A DNA stretch of 6,803 bases from Coprobacillus sp. (GTDB lineage Bacteria; Bacillota_I; Bacilli_A; RFN20; CAG-826): positions 1-6,803 of the forward strand of contig JAJQAP010000020.1 in NCBI GenBank assembly GCA_021203745.1, in the 5' to 3' direction. The notes below the pieces were generated by a model. That model saw nothing but the letters and a program-made list of their open reading frames with translations, ran no database searches and was not told the DNA's origin. A program made the position numbers and the translations under genes. Of this stretch, positions 1-5,465 are shown one piece after another; the stretch's first letter is position 1, and each line of letters begins with the position of its first letter.

Positions 1-1253
1 ATGTCTATGATAATGTGGCCTTTGGTTTAAAACTAAAAAAGGTCCCAGTTACCATTAAAAAGAAAAACGGCCAAGAGAAGATTAAGATGAAACATCTTCC
101 TGAGGCAGAAATATATAAAAAAGTTAATCATGCTTTAAAGATTGTGGATCTTGAAGAACTTGAAAATCGTGATGTTACCACATTATCTGGTGGTCAACAA
201 CAGAGAGTGGCAATTGCTCGAGCAATCGTCAATGAACCCGAGATTCTTTTACTCGATGAACCTTTAGGCGCTCTTGATTTAAAACTAAGAAAAGAAATGC
301 AACTTGAATTAAAGGATATGCATAAAAAATTAGGCATTACCTTTATCTATGTCACCCACGACCAAGAAGAAGCTCTAACTATGAGTGATACAATTGTGGT
401 CATGAAAGCGGGTGAAATTCAGCAAATTGGATCCCCTACAGAAATATATAACGAGCCCGCCAACGCTTATGTTGCTAACTTCGTCGGTGAATCAAACATC
501 TATAATGCGACATATGTTAGTAAGAATAAGGTTAGATGCCTTGGTCATTACTACTTTGAAGTTAATCAAGAAGGCGAGAAAAACGATAAAGTGGACATCA
601 CCTTTAGACCAGAAGATGTCACCACTCGAAAAGTTAGTGAAGACTATGATGGTGATAAACCCTTTGGACACATTCAGAGTAAAGTCTTTAAAGGCACACA
701 CTTTGAATATGTCGCTATGGTGGGACGATACGAAGTCGTCTTTCAAACGACAAAGCAGTATGAAGTGGATGATTATGTGACAATTGAGGTGGATTCTGAA
801 GACCTCTGGGTTATGCAAAAGGATGTTACCACAAATACATTCTCTGAAGCTTGGATTAATAAATCTAATGAAGTCGTTATCTCTGACTTTGCTTTTGAAT
901 GTGATATTACCCAACTTCTTGAAGGATCACATGTCGATGATGATGATTATCTTGTCGGTCCTGATGGAAAGAAATATGACCTAAAAGATGCAGACGTTAT
1001 TGCCGAAGTTGGTTTTGATGATGTCGAGGTGGTGGAGGATGAAACCGATGATATGCTTCTCGCCTTTGTGGCATCATCTACCTATATCGGAGATCACTAC
1101 CAAATTTTATTACGTACTTTACAGGATGAAGATTTTATCTTCAACTCCCCATATTTATATACAGATAATGATTCCGTTGGTATTGTCCTAAAAAAAGAGA
1201 ATATCAAATTGACCCTTAAAGGAGACATATCTAAATATGAAGTCGAAGAGTGA
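1..1253 (+). CDS. potA: PotA, spermidine/putrescine ABC transporter ATP-binding protein (5' partial)
   Basis: This ATPase powers polyamine import on the cytoplasmic face of the PotBC channel. The gene enters from the left edge: the frame is open from base 3 and reads VYDNVAFGLK, the conserved segment just after the Q-loop, so the GTG at base 15 is internal. Walker A and the Q-loop lie outside the window. Visible motifs are the ABC signature LSGGQQQR (183-206), Walker B ILLLDEP (243-263, catalytic Glu at 258-260), the D-loop LGALD and the H-loop His (357-359). A TOBE domain follows from about 480 to 821 (RPED motif near 606). After that comes an unusual acidic extension to the TGA stop, whose last part (1053-1236) resembles a second TOBE segment. 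At 416 visible residues plus roughly 90 missing, it is much longer than E. coli PotA (378). A basic insertion of about 19 residues sits at 45-98. The assignment rests on motifs and the potBCD neighbours. Confidence 0.95.
   Translation, partial: VYDNVAFGLKLKKVPVTIKKKNGQEKIKMKHLPEAEIYKKVNHALKIVDLEELENRDVTTLSGGQQQRVAIARAIVNEPEILLLDEPLGALDLKLRKEMQLELKDMHKKLGITFIYVTHDQEEALTMSDTIVVMKAGEIQQIGSPTEIYNEPANAYVANFVGESNIYNATYVSKNKVRCLGHYYFEVNQEGEKNDKVDITFRPEDVTTRKVSEDYDGDKPFGHIQSKVFKGTHFEYVAMVGRYEVVFQTTKQYEVDDYVTIEVDSEDLWVMQKDVTTNTFSEAWINKSNEVVISDFAFECDITQLLEGSHVDDDDYLVGPDGKKYDLKDADVIAEVGFDDVEVVEDETDDMLLAFVASSTYIGDHYQILLRTLQDEDFIFNSPYLYTDNDSVGIVLKKENIKLTLKGDISKYEVEE
1218..1239 (+). promoter_or_regulatory. 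Ribosome binding site and start of potB inside potA
   Basis: AAAGGAG at 1218-1224 lies 12 bases before the ATG at 1237, slightly long but usable. The start falls inside the last codons of potA and gives a 17-base overlap, which suggests translational coupling. The next in-frame Met would remove the basic N-terminus and part of the first membrane helix, so 1237 is preferred. Confidence 0.6.
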
Positions 1254-2094
1254 GCAGGTAGCAAAACTAGAGAGAAAAAAGAATAAGAAACCAAGTGCCA
1301 TTCACTTTCGAAGAAGAGACTTATGTATCCCTTACGCCTTATTCATGATTCTCTTTATCATCGTCCCAATTGTGATCATTATCTGTTATGCCTTCTCTGA
1401 TGGGAATGGCAACTTCTCATTCAATGCCTTAGTTAACTTCTTTACGAGTAAGAGTAAATGGAATACCCTCTTAGTGTCTCTCTTTATCGCCTTACAAACG
1501 ACAATTATCTGTATATTAATTGGTTATCCACTTGCCTATTTTCTTGCCAACAAGAAATTTAATAAAAATGCTGTCTTAATTACCTTATTTATCGCTCCTA
1601 TGTGGATTAATTTCGTCTTGCGTACCGGAGCGACAAGAGATTTACTTACCTGGATGGGGATAAATGGTGGTAACTACCCGTATCTAGCCACTCTAATTGG
1701 TATGGTATATAACTATTTACCATTTGTTATCTTACCATTATATACAACCTTCCTTCATCTTGACCAATCTCAACTTGAAGCTGCGGCAGATCTAGGCGCT
1801 AATCCGTGGCAGGTCTTTACAAGATCGATTATTCCTCAGTCTATCCCTGGGGTAATAAGTGCTTTCTTAATGACCTTTATGCCCTCTATGTCTTCTTACG
1901 TTATAAGTGATACATTATCCGAAGGTAAGATTACCTTATTTGGTAATTATATCTATCTAGATTTTACAAATAATGCATGGAACGATGGGTCCTTTATGGC
2001 TCTTATTATGTTAATTCTTGTTGGTCTTTCTATGCTTATTACAAGAGGAGGATCTAACCAAGAAGATGAGAGAGGAGGGTCTGGACTATGGTAA
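1237..2094 (+). CDS. potB: PotB, spermidine/putrescine ABC transporter permease
   Basis: This is one of the two integral membrane subunits that form the polyamine channel. The 285-residue protein has a basic cytoplasmic N-terminus (residues 1-29), then about six hydrophobic segments near 30-52, 78-102, 112-129, 150-172, 205-228 and 252-270. The permease EAA loop that docks on the ATPase is clear at residues 181-200: EAAADLGANPWQ, ending in the conserved IP at 199-200. The length is close to E. coli PotB (275). The order after potA and before potC, with overlaps on both sides, separates PotB from PotC and fits the standard potABCD order. The C-terminal tail is Gly/Ser/Glu-rich, and its codons also form two AGAGGAGG-like sites, so its composition may partly reflect selection for the potC ribosome binding site (inference). 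Confidence 0.95.
   Translation: MKSKSEQVAKLERKKNKKPSAIHFRRRDLCIPYALFMILFIIVPIVIIICYAFSDGNGNFSFNALVNFFTSKSKWNTLLVSLFIALQTTIICILIGYPLAYFLANKKFNKNAVLITLFIAPMWINFVLRTGATRDLLTWMGINGGNYPYLATLIGMVYNYLPFVILPLYTTFLHLDQSQLEAAADLGANPWQVFTRSIIPQSIPGVISAFLMTFMPSMSSYVISDTLSEGKITLFGNYIYLDFTNNAWNDGSFMALIMLILVGLSMLITRGGSNQEDERGGSGLW
2071..2090 (+). promoter_or_regulatory. Ribosome binding site of potC
   Basis: AGAGGAGG at 2071-2078 lies 9 bases before the potC ATG at 2088, a near-ideal arrangement. A second similar site, AGAGGAGGA, lies upstream at 2044-2052. Both are inside the last codons of potB, and the two genes overlap by 7 bases. Confidence 0.8.
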
Positions 2095-2942
2095 AGAAAA
2101 TATTTGCTCAATGCTATATCTGGTTAATTCTTTTACTCCTTTATCTTCCAATACTTCTCATTATTGCCTGGTCTTTTACTAGCGCCACTAACGTCGGAGA
2201 GTGGACTGGCTTTACCTTTGAACTTTACCCTGCATTATTCCAAGATAAGGAGATTATGACCGCTTTAGGTAATACGGTCATTATTGCCTTACTTTCAGGA
2301 GTTATATCCACACTTCTTGGTACAACTGGTGCTATCGGTGTTTACTACATGAGACATAAAAGAGCAAGAAAAACCTTCGACATGATTAATCAAATTGGGA
2401 TTGTGAATGCCGAAATCGTCATCGCCTTATCTCTTTGTGTAATGTTTGTCTTCCTTGGCACTTATATTTTTAGAACAAACATCTTTGGTTTTTGGACTTT
2501 ACTTATTGGTCACTGCGTCCTTGGTGTGCCATTTGTCTATACTTCAGTGCAACCTAGACTAAAACAAATGGATCCCTCTTTATATGAGGCCGCAATTGAC
2601 CTAGGAGCAAAGCCTAGACAAGCTCTAACAAGAGTGGTGGTTCCTGAACTTGTTCCTGGTATTTTATCTGGTTTCCTTCTTGCGGTAACCTTATCTTTAG
2701 ATGATTTTATTGTTACAACCTTTACAAGAGGTTCTGGACTTTTAAGCGGTGCTAACTCGATAGAAACACTATCCACTCTTGTCCAAGCAAAAATTAAAAA
2801 AGGTCCTATTCCTACAGAAATGAGAGCCCTAACTACTTTAATCTTTGTTTTAGTTTTAGCTATTGTTATTGGGGTAACAATTTACCGAAGTGTGAAAGCA
2901 AAGAAAAAGGCAAAACAACTTGGTCTAAATCGAGGTGCATAA
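2088..2942 (+). CDS. potC: PotC, spermidine/putrescine ABC transporter permease
   Basis: This is the second membrane subunit of the polyamine importer and pairs with PotB. It has 284 residues with a short basic N-terminus and hydrophobic segments near 8-30, 60-86, 108-128, 133-153, 188-210 and 248-268. The ATPase-docking EAA loop is at residues 167-186: EAAIDLGAKPRQ, ending with Pro186. The stretch LSLDDFIVTTFTRG after the loop is typical of PotC-type permeases. The C-terminus is basic and cytoplasmic. The start at 2088 is fixed by the strong ribosome binding site and the 7-base overlap with potB. The stop is one base before the potD ATG, so the two are very likely translated from one mRNA. 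The length is near E. coli PotC (264). Confidence 0.95.
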   Translation: MVKKIFAQCYIWLILLLLYLPILLIIAWSFTSATNVGEWTGFTFELYPALFQDKEIMTALGNTVIIALLSGVISTLLGTTGAIGVYYMRHKRARKTFDMINQIGIVNAEIVIALSLCVMFVFLGTYIFRTNIFGFWTLLIGHCVLGVPFVYTSVQPRLKQMDPSLYEAAIDLGAKPRQALTRVVVPELVPGILSGFLLAVTLSLDDFIVTTFTRGSGLLSGANSIETLSTLVQAKIKKGPIPTEMRALTTLIFVLVLAIVIGVTIYRSVKAKKKAKQLGLNRGA

Positions 2943-2943
2943 A

Positions 2944-4752
2944 ATGAAAAAAGTCATTAAAAAGTGCGCAAAAATTGCTTTTATTACCTTGATTTTAGGT
3001 TCATCTTTTAGTTTAGCCTCATGTAATAGTGCTGCATCTGGAGAGCAAACACTTCGTCTTTTAAACTGGGAAGATTATATCTATGAACAAGATATATCTT
3101 CTGGTTATACCGCAGAAGATCTTGTGGATCAGTTTATCGATTATGTAAAAGATGATTACCCTAATGTTAGAGTGGTCTATGACACCACAGATACAAACGA
3201 AACGATGTATAACGAACTAATGACAGGTAAAAGTCAATATGACCTTATCTGTCCATCTGATTATATGATGCAAAGAATGCTCGCTGCAGACCTTCTTGAA
3301 CCGATTTACCCTTCAGAAAATATCCCTAATTATAACCACTACGCAAGTCCAACGATTAGAGAAAGACTCGATGAAATTACCACAGTTAACACGGTAACTG
3401 GAGAAGAAGAGTCACTTGCAGACTATGCCGTTGGTTATATGTGGGGAACACTAGGTATTCTCTTTAATCCTGAATACTCTGGATTTAAGTCAGAAGAGGG
3501 TCAAGTATATGAGGATATGAAATCGTGGTCTGTACTATGGAATGAAGACTACAAGAAAACGATTTCTATTAAGGATAGTATGAGAGATACATACGCCGCT
3601 GCACTCATGTATACGTTTGATGAAGAGCTCACTTATTGGAGAAGTCAGTATACCTCAGGATTAATCGATTCTGATAAATATAATGAAGAATTGACAAAGA
3701 TTTTTAATCGTTGTGACCAAGATTCGATTGATTTAATTAGTGATTCTCTTGATAGTCTAAAGAAAAATATCTTTGGTCTAGAAGTTGACTCAGGAAAAGA
3801 AGATATTGTAACCGGAAAGATTGGGATTAACCTAGCTTGGACAGGTGATGCCGTTTATTCCATGGATCAAGCGGATGACCCAGAACAAGTCTCAAACCCA
3901 TTTGAGCTTTGCTATGCAATACCTGAAAATGGGGCAAACATCTGGTTTGATGGATGGGTAATGCCAAAAAATGAAAACAGAAGTGATGATCAATATGAAC
4001 TAGCTCTATTATGGCTTGACTTTATCTCAGACCCTGATAATGCTGCACAAAACATGGACTACATTGGTTATACATCCTTTATCGGAGGTGATTCTGTCTT
4101 AGAACTCGTTAGAGATTGGTATGATTATCGAACAGATCTTATCTATTACAACGAAGATTTCGATGATGATGTCGATGATGAAAAATACGAATATTATGAT
4201 TATGTCTATTATCTAGATGATGATAACGAAGAAGTGGAAGTTGATTATTTAGATTGCCATTTTGAAGAAGATTCAGATCCTGACTTTAATCCTGTTCTAT
4301 ATGCAGTTTTTGAAGATGGAACTGAGGCGGGAGAAATAGGTTATTATAATGATAGACTTATCCTTCCTGCTGATATTGAAGAAGTGGATTTATCTTATTT
4401 CTTTAAAGGAACACTAGAAGAGTATTCTAGTGAGGATATGATCTTCTACTCCGATGAATATCTCCCATATGGGACAGATGAAGAAGATAACATCAGTGTA
4501 GGAAGACAATTCTATACTCAGTACCCAGATGAGGAGACCATCATTCGAGGAGCGGTTATGCAAGACTATGGAGATAACAATGAACTGGTCTTAAAGATGT
4601 GGGAAGAGTTTAAATCTGACCCACTTCCAACTTGGGCAATTATTGTCTTTGTCGTGGAGATAGCGGCCATCGTTGGAGTTCTTATCTGGTATTTTGCCTC
4701 TCGTAAACATAGAGAAAATGTCCGTAAAAAAATAAAGAATGGGACAGCTTAA
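2944..4752 (+). CDS. potD: PotD, polyamine-binding lipoprotein, enlarged and with a C-terminal membrane helix
   Basis: This is the extracytoplasmic receptor that hands polyamines to PotBC. An in-frame GTG at 2935 exists, but ATG 2944 is preferred: it follows GAGGTG (2932-2937) at 6 bases and gives a clean signal peptide, MKKVIKK then a hydrophobic core, with lipobox LASC at 24-27 (lipid on Cys27). The PotD fold is recognisable by NWEDY (42-45 region), YDL.CPSDYM, the GYMWGTLGI segment, Trp299 in WTGDA, and Trp334/Asp336 in WFDGW, which align by eye with E. coli ligand residues W34, W229, W255 and D257. The C-terminal YPDEETI (527-533) and a Gln at 540 match the E. coli tail with Gln327. Between residues about 400 and 515 lies an Asp/Glu/Tyr-rich insert. 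The protein then ends with a membrane helix (564-585) and a basic tail. At 602 residues it is far longer than E. coli PotD (348). Polyamine is the likely ligand; the exact one is not visible. Confidence 0.92.
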   Translation: MKKVIKKCAKIAFITLILGSSFSLASCNSAASGEQTLRLLNWEDYIYEQDISSGYTAEDLVDQFIDYVKDDYPNVRVVYDTTDTNETMYNELMTGKSQYDLICPSDYMMQRMLAADLLEPIYPSENIPNYNHYASPTIRERLDEITTVNTVTGEEESLADYAVGYMWGTLGILFNPEYSGFKSEEGQVYEDMKSWSVLWNEDYKKTISIKDSMRDTYAAALMYTFDEELTYWRSQYTSGLIDSDKYNEELTKIFNRCDQDSIDLISDSLDSLKKNIFGLEVDSGKEDIVTGKIGINLAWTGDAVYSMDQADDPEQVSNPFELCYAIPENGANIWFDGWVMPKNENRSDDQYELALLWLDFISDPDNAAQNMDYIGYTSFIGGDSVLELVRDWYDYRTDLIYYNEDFDDDVDDEKYEYYDYVYYLDDDNEEVEVDYLDCHFEEDSDPDFNPVLYAVFEDGTEAGEIGYYNDRLILPADIEEVDLSYFFKGTLEEYSSEDMIFYSDEYLPYGTDEEDNISVGRQFYTQYPDEETIIRGAVMQDYGDNNELVLKMWEEFKSDPLPTWAIIVFVVEIAAIVGVLIWYFASRKHRENVRKKIKNGTA

Positions 4753-4763
4753 TTTATACTCCC

Positions 4764-4792
4764 TTGTTAAAAAGGCAAGATTATTATAAAAT
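4764..4792 (+). promoter_or_regulatory. Candidate promoter of the tRNA-Cys/tRNA-Arg unit
   Basis: TTGTTA (4764-4769) and TAAAAT (4787-4792) are separated by exactly 17 bases and would start RNA around 4799, about 10 bases before the tRNA-Cys 5' end. The -35 match is 4 of 6 and the -10 match 5 of 6 to the sigma-A consensus. It is the only well-spaced candidate I found in the 56 bases between potD and the tRNA. The tRNAs could instead be reached by read-through from potD. Confidence 0.45.
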
Positions 4793-4802
4793 AAATCTTG
4801 CC
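4774..4802 (+). terminator. Inverted repeat after potD, possible weak terminator or operator
   Basis: GGCAAGATT (4774-4782) and AATCTTGCC (4794-4802) form a perfect 9-bp stem with an 11-base AT loop, 21 bases after the potD stop. On the plus strand only ATTTAT follows, a poor U-tract. On the minus strand the stem is followed by TTTTT, which is better, but no minus-strand gene reads into it from the right. The -10 box of the candidate tRNA promoter lies in the loop, so the repeat may instead bind a regulator. The stem is certain as sequence; its function is not. Confidence 0.5.
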
Positions 4803-4808
4803 ATTTAT

Positions 4809-4883
4809 GCTTCCTTAGCCAAGTTGGTAAGGCAATTGACTGCAACTCAATGATCAGCGGTCCGAGTCCGCTAGGAAGCTCCA
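4809..4883 (+). tRNA. tRNA-Cys(GCA)
   Basis: The cloverleaf folds fully. Acceptor arms GCTTCCT and AGGAAGC pair perfectly. The anticodon stem ATTGA/TCAAT closes the loop CTGCAAC with anticodon GCA at 4842-4844, and the T-stem AGCGG/CCGCT closes the loop TCCGAGT. The discriminator base is T, the recognised identity base for cysteinyl-tRNA synthetase, and CCA is encoded. It lies only 6 bases after the inverted repeat that follows potD. Confidence 0.97.
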
Positions 4884-4885
4884 AT

Positions 4886-4962
4886 GCGCCCTTAGTTCAA
4901 CTGGATAGAATGTCAGACTACGAATCTGAAGGTTACGGGTTCGAGTCCTGTAGGGCGCGCCA
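4886..4962 (+). tRNA. tRNA-Arg(ACG)
   Basis: Acceptor arms GCGCCCT and AGGGCGC pair perfectly. The anticodon stem TCAGA/TCTGA closes the loop CTACGAA with anticodon ACG at 4920-4922, the T-arm ACGGG-TTCGAGT-CCTGT is normal, and CCA is encoded. Only 2 bases separate it from tRNA-Cys, so the two are surely co-transcribed. In bacteria A34 of this tRNA is normally converted to inosine by TadA, so it reads the CGN codons CGU, CGC and CGA. Confidence 0.97.
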
Positions 4963-4970
4963 CAGAACAT

Positions 4971-5000
4971 AAAAGAACCCCTTTGAGGAGTTCTTTTTTT
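4971..5000 (+). terminator. Intrinsic terminator of the tRNA-Cys/tRNA-Arg unit
   Basis: AAAAGAAC and GTTCTTTT pair, then one C/A mismatch, then CC/GG closing a TTTGA loop, with seven T residues at the end of the stem (4994-5000). It starts 9 bases after tRNA-Arg. The AAAA on the 5' side also gives a short U-tract on the minus strand, so it may act in both directions. Confidence 0.88.
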
Positions 5001-5025
5001 GACAGTGTAAAAAACATGTTAAAAT
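4999..5025 (+). promoter_or_regulatory. Possible upstream promoter with extended -10
   Basis: TTGACA (4999-5004) is a perfect -35 box that begins in the terminator T-run, and TGTTAAAAT (5017-5025) resembles an extended -10. The 15-base spacer is two short of ideal, which is the main doubt. If active it would be a second, distal promoter for the tRNA-Pro/tRNA-Ala unit. Confidence 0.25.
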
Positions 5026-5052
5026 TTGTATATTCTTTTAGATAAGATTATT

Positions 5053-5070
5053 AAGAGAAACATTTCTCTT
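5053..5070. repeat. Inverted repeat AAGAGAAA-CA-TTTCTCTT
   Basis: Two perfect 8-base arms (5053-5060 and 5063-5070) flank a 2-base centre. The centre is too tight for a full RNA hairpin unless inner pairs open, so a DNA site for a dimeric protein is possible. It lies 11 bases upstream of the palindrome at the tRNA-Pro promoter. No T-run follows, so it is unlikely to be a terminator. Confidence 0.5.
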
Positions 5071-5080
5071 TATGTTTTAT

Positions 5081-5098
5081 ATTGACATTAATGTCAAT
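5081..5098. repeat. Perfect 18-bp palindrome ATTGACATTAATGTCAAT
   Basis: The 18 bases equal their own reverse complement. The left half contains the TTGACA -35 box of the tRNA-Pro promoter, and the right half carries the same box on the minus strand. Position and symmetry fit an operator for a dimeric regulator or a pair of divergent -35 boxes. The symmetry is directly visible; either role is inference. Confidence 0.6.
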
Positions 5099-5110
5099 TT
5101 TCGTTTTAAT
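5082..5110 (+). promoter_or_regulatory. Promoter of the tRNA-Pro/tRNA-Ala unit
   Basis: A perfect -35 TTGACA (5082-5087), a 17-base spacer and a -10 TTTAAT (5105-5110, 5 of 6) would start RNA near 5117, about 18 bases before tRNA-Pro. The region is AT-rich and follows a terminator, as expected for a new transcription unit. The mismatch at the second -10 base is the weak point. Confidence 0.7.
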
Positions 5111-5134
5111 ACTAAAAGACAATAATTATGTCTT

Positions 5135-5211
5135 CGGGGCGTAGCGTAGCTTGGTATCGCGTCTGCTTTGGGAGCAGAAGGTCGCAGGTTCAAATCCTGT
5201 CGCCCCGACCA
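5135..5211 (+). tRNA. tRNA-Pro(TGG)
   Basis: Acceptor arms CGGGGCG and CGCCCCG pair perfectly. The anticodon stem TCTGC/GCAGA closes the loop TTTGGGA with anticodon TGG at 5169-5171, the T-arm GCAGG-TTCAAAT-CCTGT contains one G-T pair, the discriminator is A and CCA is encoded. The C1-G72 pair is typical of bacterial tRNA-Pro. The UGG anticodon can read all four proline codons by wobble. Confidence 0.97.
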
Positions 5212-5215
5212 TTAT

Positions 5216-5291
5216 GGGGCTATAGCTCAGTTGGAAGAGCATCTGATTTGCATTCAGGAGGTCGAGGGTTCGAGTCCCTTTAGCTCCACCA
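5216..5291 (+). tRNA. tRNA-Ala(TGC)
   Basis: Acceptor arms GGGGCTA and TAGCTCC pair with a G-T at the third position, the G3-U70 pair that alanyl-tRNA synthetase recognises. The anticodon stem TCTGA/TCAGG closes the loop TTTGCAT with anticodon TGC at 5249-5251, the T-arm is GAGGG-TTCGAGT-CCCTT, the discriminator is A and CCA is encoded. It is 4 bases after tRNA-Pro and shares its transcript. Confidence 0.97.
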
Positions 5292-5302
5292 GAAAGTAAA
5301 CT

Positions 5303-5329
5303 ACTTATCAGTAATGATAAGTTTTTATT
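5303..5329 (+). terminator. Intrinsic terminator of the tRNA-Pro/tRNA-Ala unit
   Basis: ACTTATCA (5303-5310) and TGATAAGT (5315-5322) form a perfect 8-bp stem around a GTAA tetraloop, followed by TTTTATTT and a further T-run nearby. It starts 11 bases after tRNA-Ala. Confidence 0.85.
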
Positions 5330-5403
5330 TAGATTTTTGCGCACGTAACTTAAATGCGACAAAATAAGAACCTGAAGGGCAAACATAACCTTAACCATAT
5401 TTT

Positions 5404-5426
5404 TACCCGATATAGGGTATCTTTTT
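5404..5426 (+). other. Short hairpin in the leader of the flavodoxin gene
   Basis: TACCC (5404-5408) and GGGTA (5415-5419) form a 5-bp stem with a GATATA loop, followed by TCTTTTT and preceded by TTTTT. It could be a weak terminator or attenuator 37 bases before the gene, but a 5-bp stem is marginal. I found no convincing promoter in 5330-5462 and no riboswitch that I recognise. Confidence 0.3.
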
Positions 5427-5449
5427 GATAAGTAAGTAGGGGAGTAGGT

Positions 5450-5465
5450 AAGGAGAAATGTTATG
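5450..5465 (+). promoter_or_regulatory. Ribosome binding site and start choice of the flavodoxin-like gene
   Basis: AAGGAG (5450-5455) lies 7 bases before the ATG at 5463. Another ATG at 5458 is only 2 bases from the site and reads ATG-TTA-TGA, stopping at once, with its stop overlapping the real start. The upstream stretch 5431-5455 is purine-rich with GTAGG twice. Confidence 0.8.

Noticed and set aside
15..17. GTG at base 15 as the start of potA
   Set aside because: The frame is open to the left edge and the preceding codons read VYDN, part of the conserved PotA sequence, so the gene begins outside the window.
412..1191. Several open frames overlapping potA in other frames on both strands
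   Set aside because: They lie wholly inside potA, whose frame is confirmed by ABC ATPase and TOBE motifs, and their translations show no family features.
1237..1290. Mycoplasma-type code with UGA read as Trp, extending PotA past 1253
   Set aside because: The tryptophans I checked across the genes are TGG, and read-through would only run PotA into the potB frame overlap without any conserved sequence.
2537..2776. Minus-strand open frame inside potC
   Set aside because: It is a shadow of the conserved EAA-loop region of potC and has no supporting start signal.
2935..2937. GTG at 2935 as the potD start
   Set aside because: It would place the start inside the ribosome binding sequence used by ATG 2944 and adds only three residues before a normal signal peptide.
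4591..4884. Minus-strand open frame overlapping the potD end and tRNA-Cys
   Set aside because: It covers the potD 3' end and a tRNA in antisense, has no ribosome binding site and no recognisable protein features.
5337..5365. TTGCGC-17-CAAAAT as a promoter for the flavodoxin gene
   Set aside because: Both boxes match the consensus poorly and nothing else supports a start there.
5126..5398. Minus-strand open frame of 90 codons across the Pro and Ala tRNAs
   Set aside because: It is the antisense of two tRNA genes. Its peptide contains the GATGFEPATF type string known from spurious proteins predicted opposite tRNAs.
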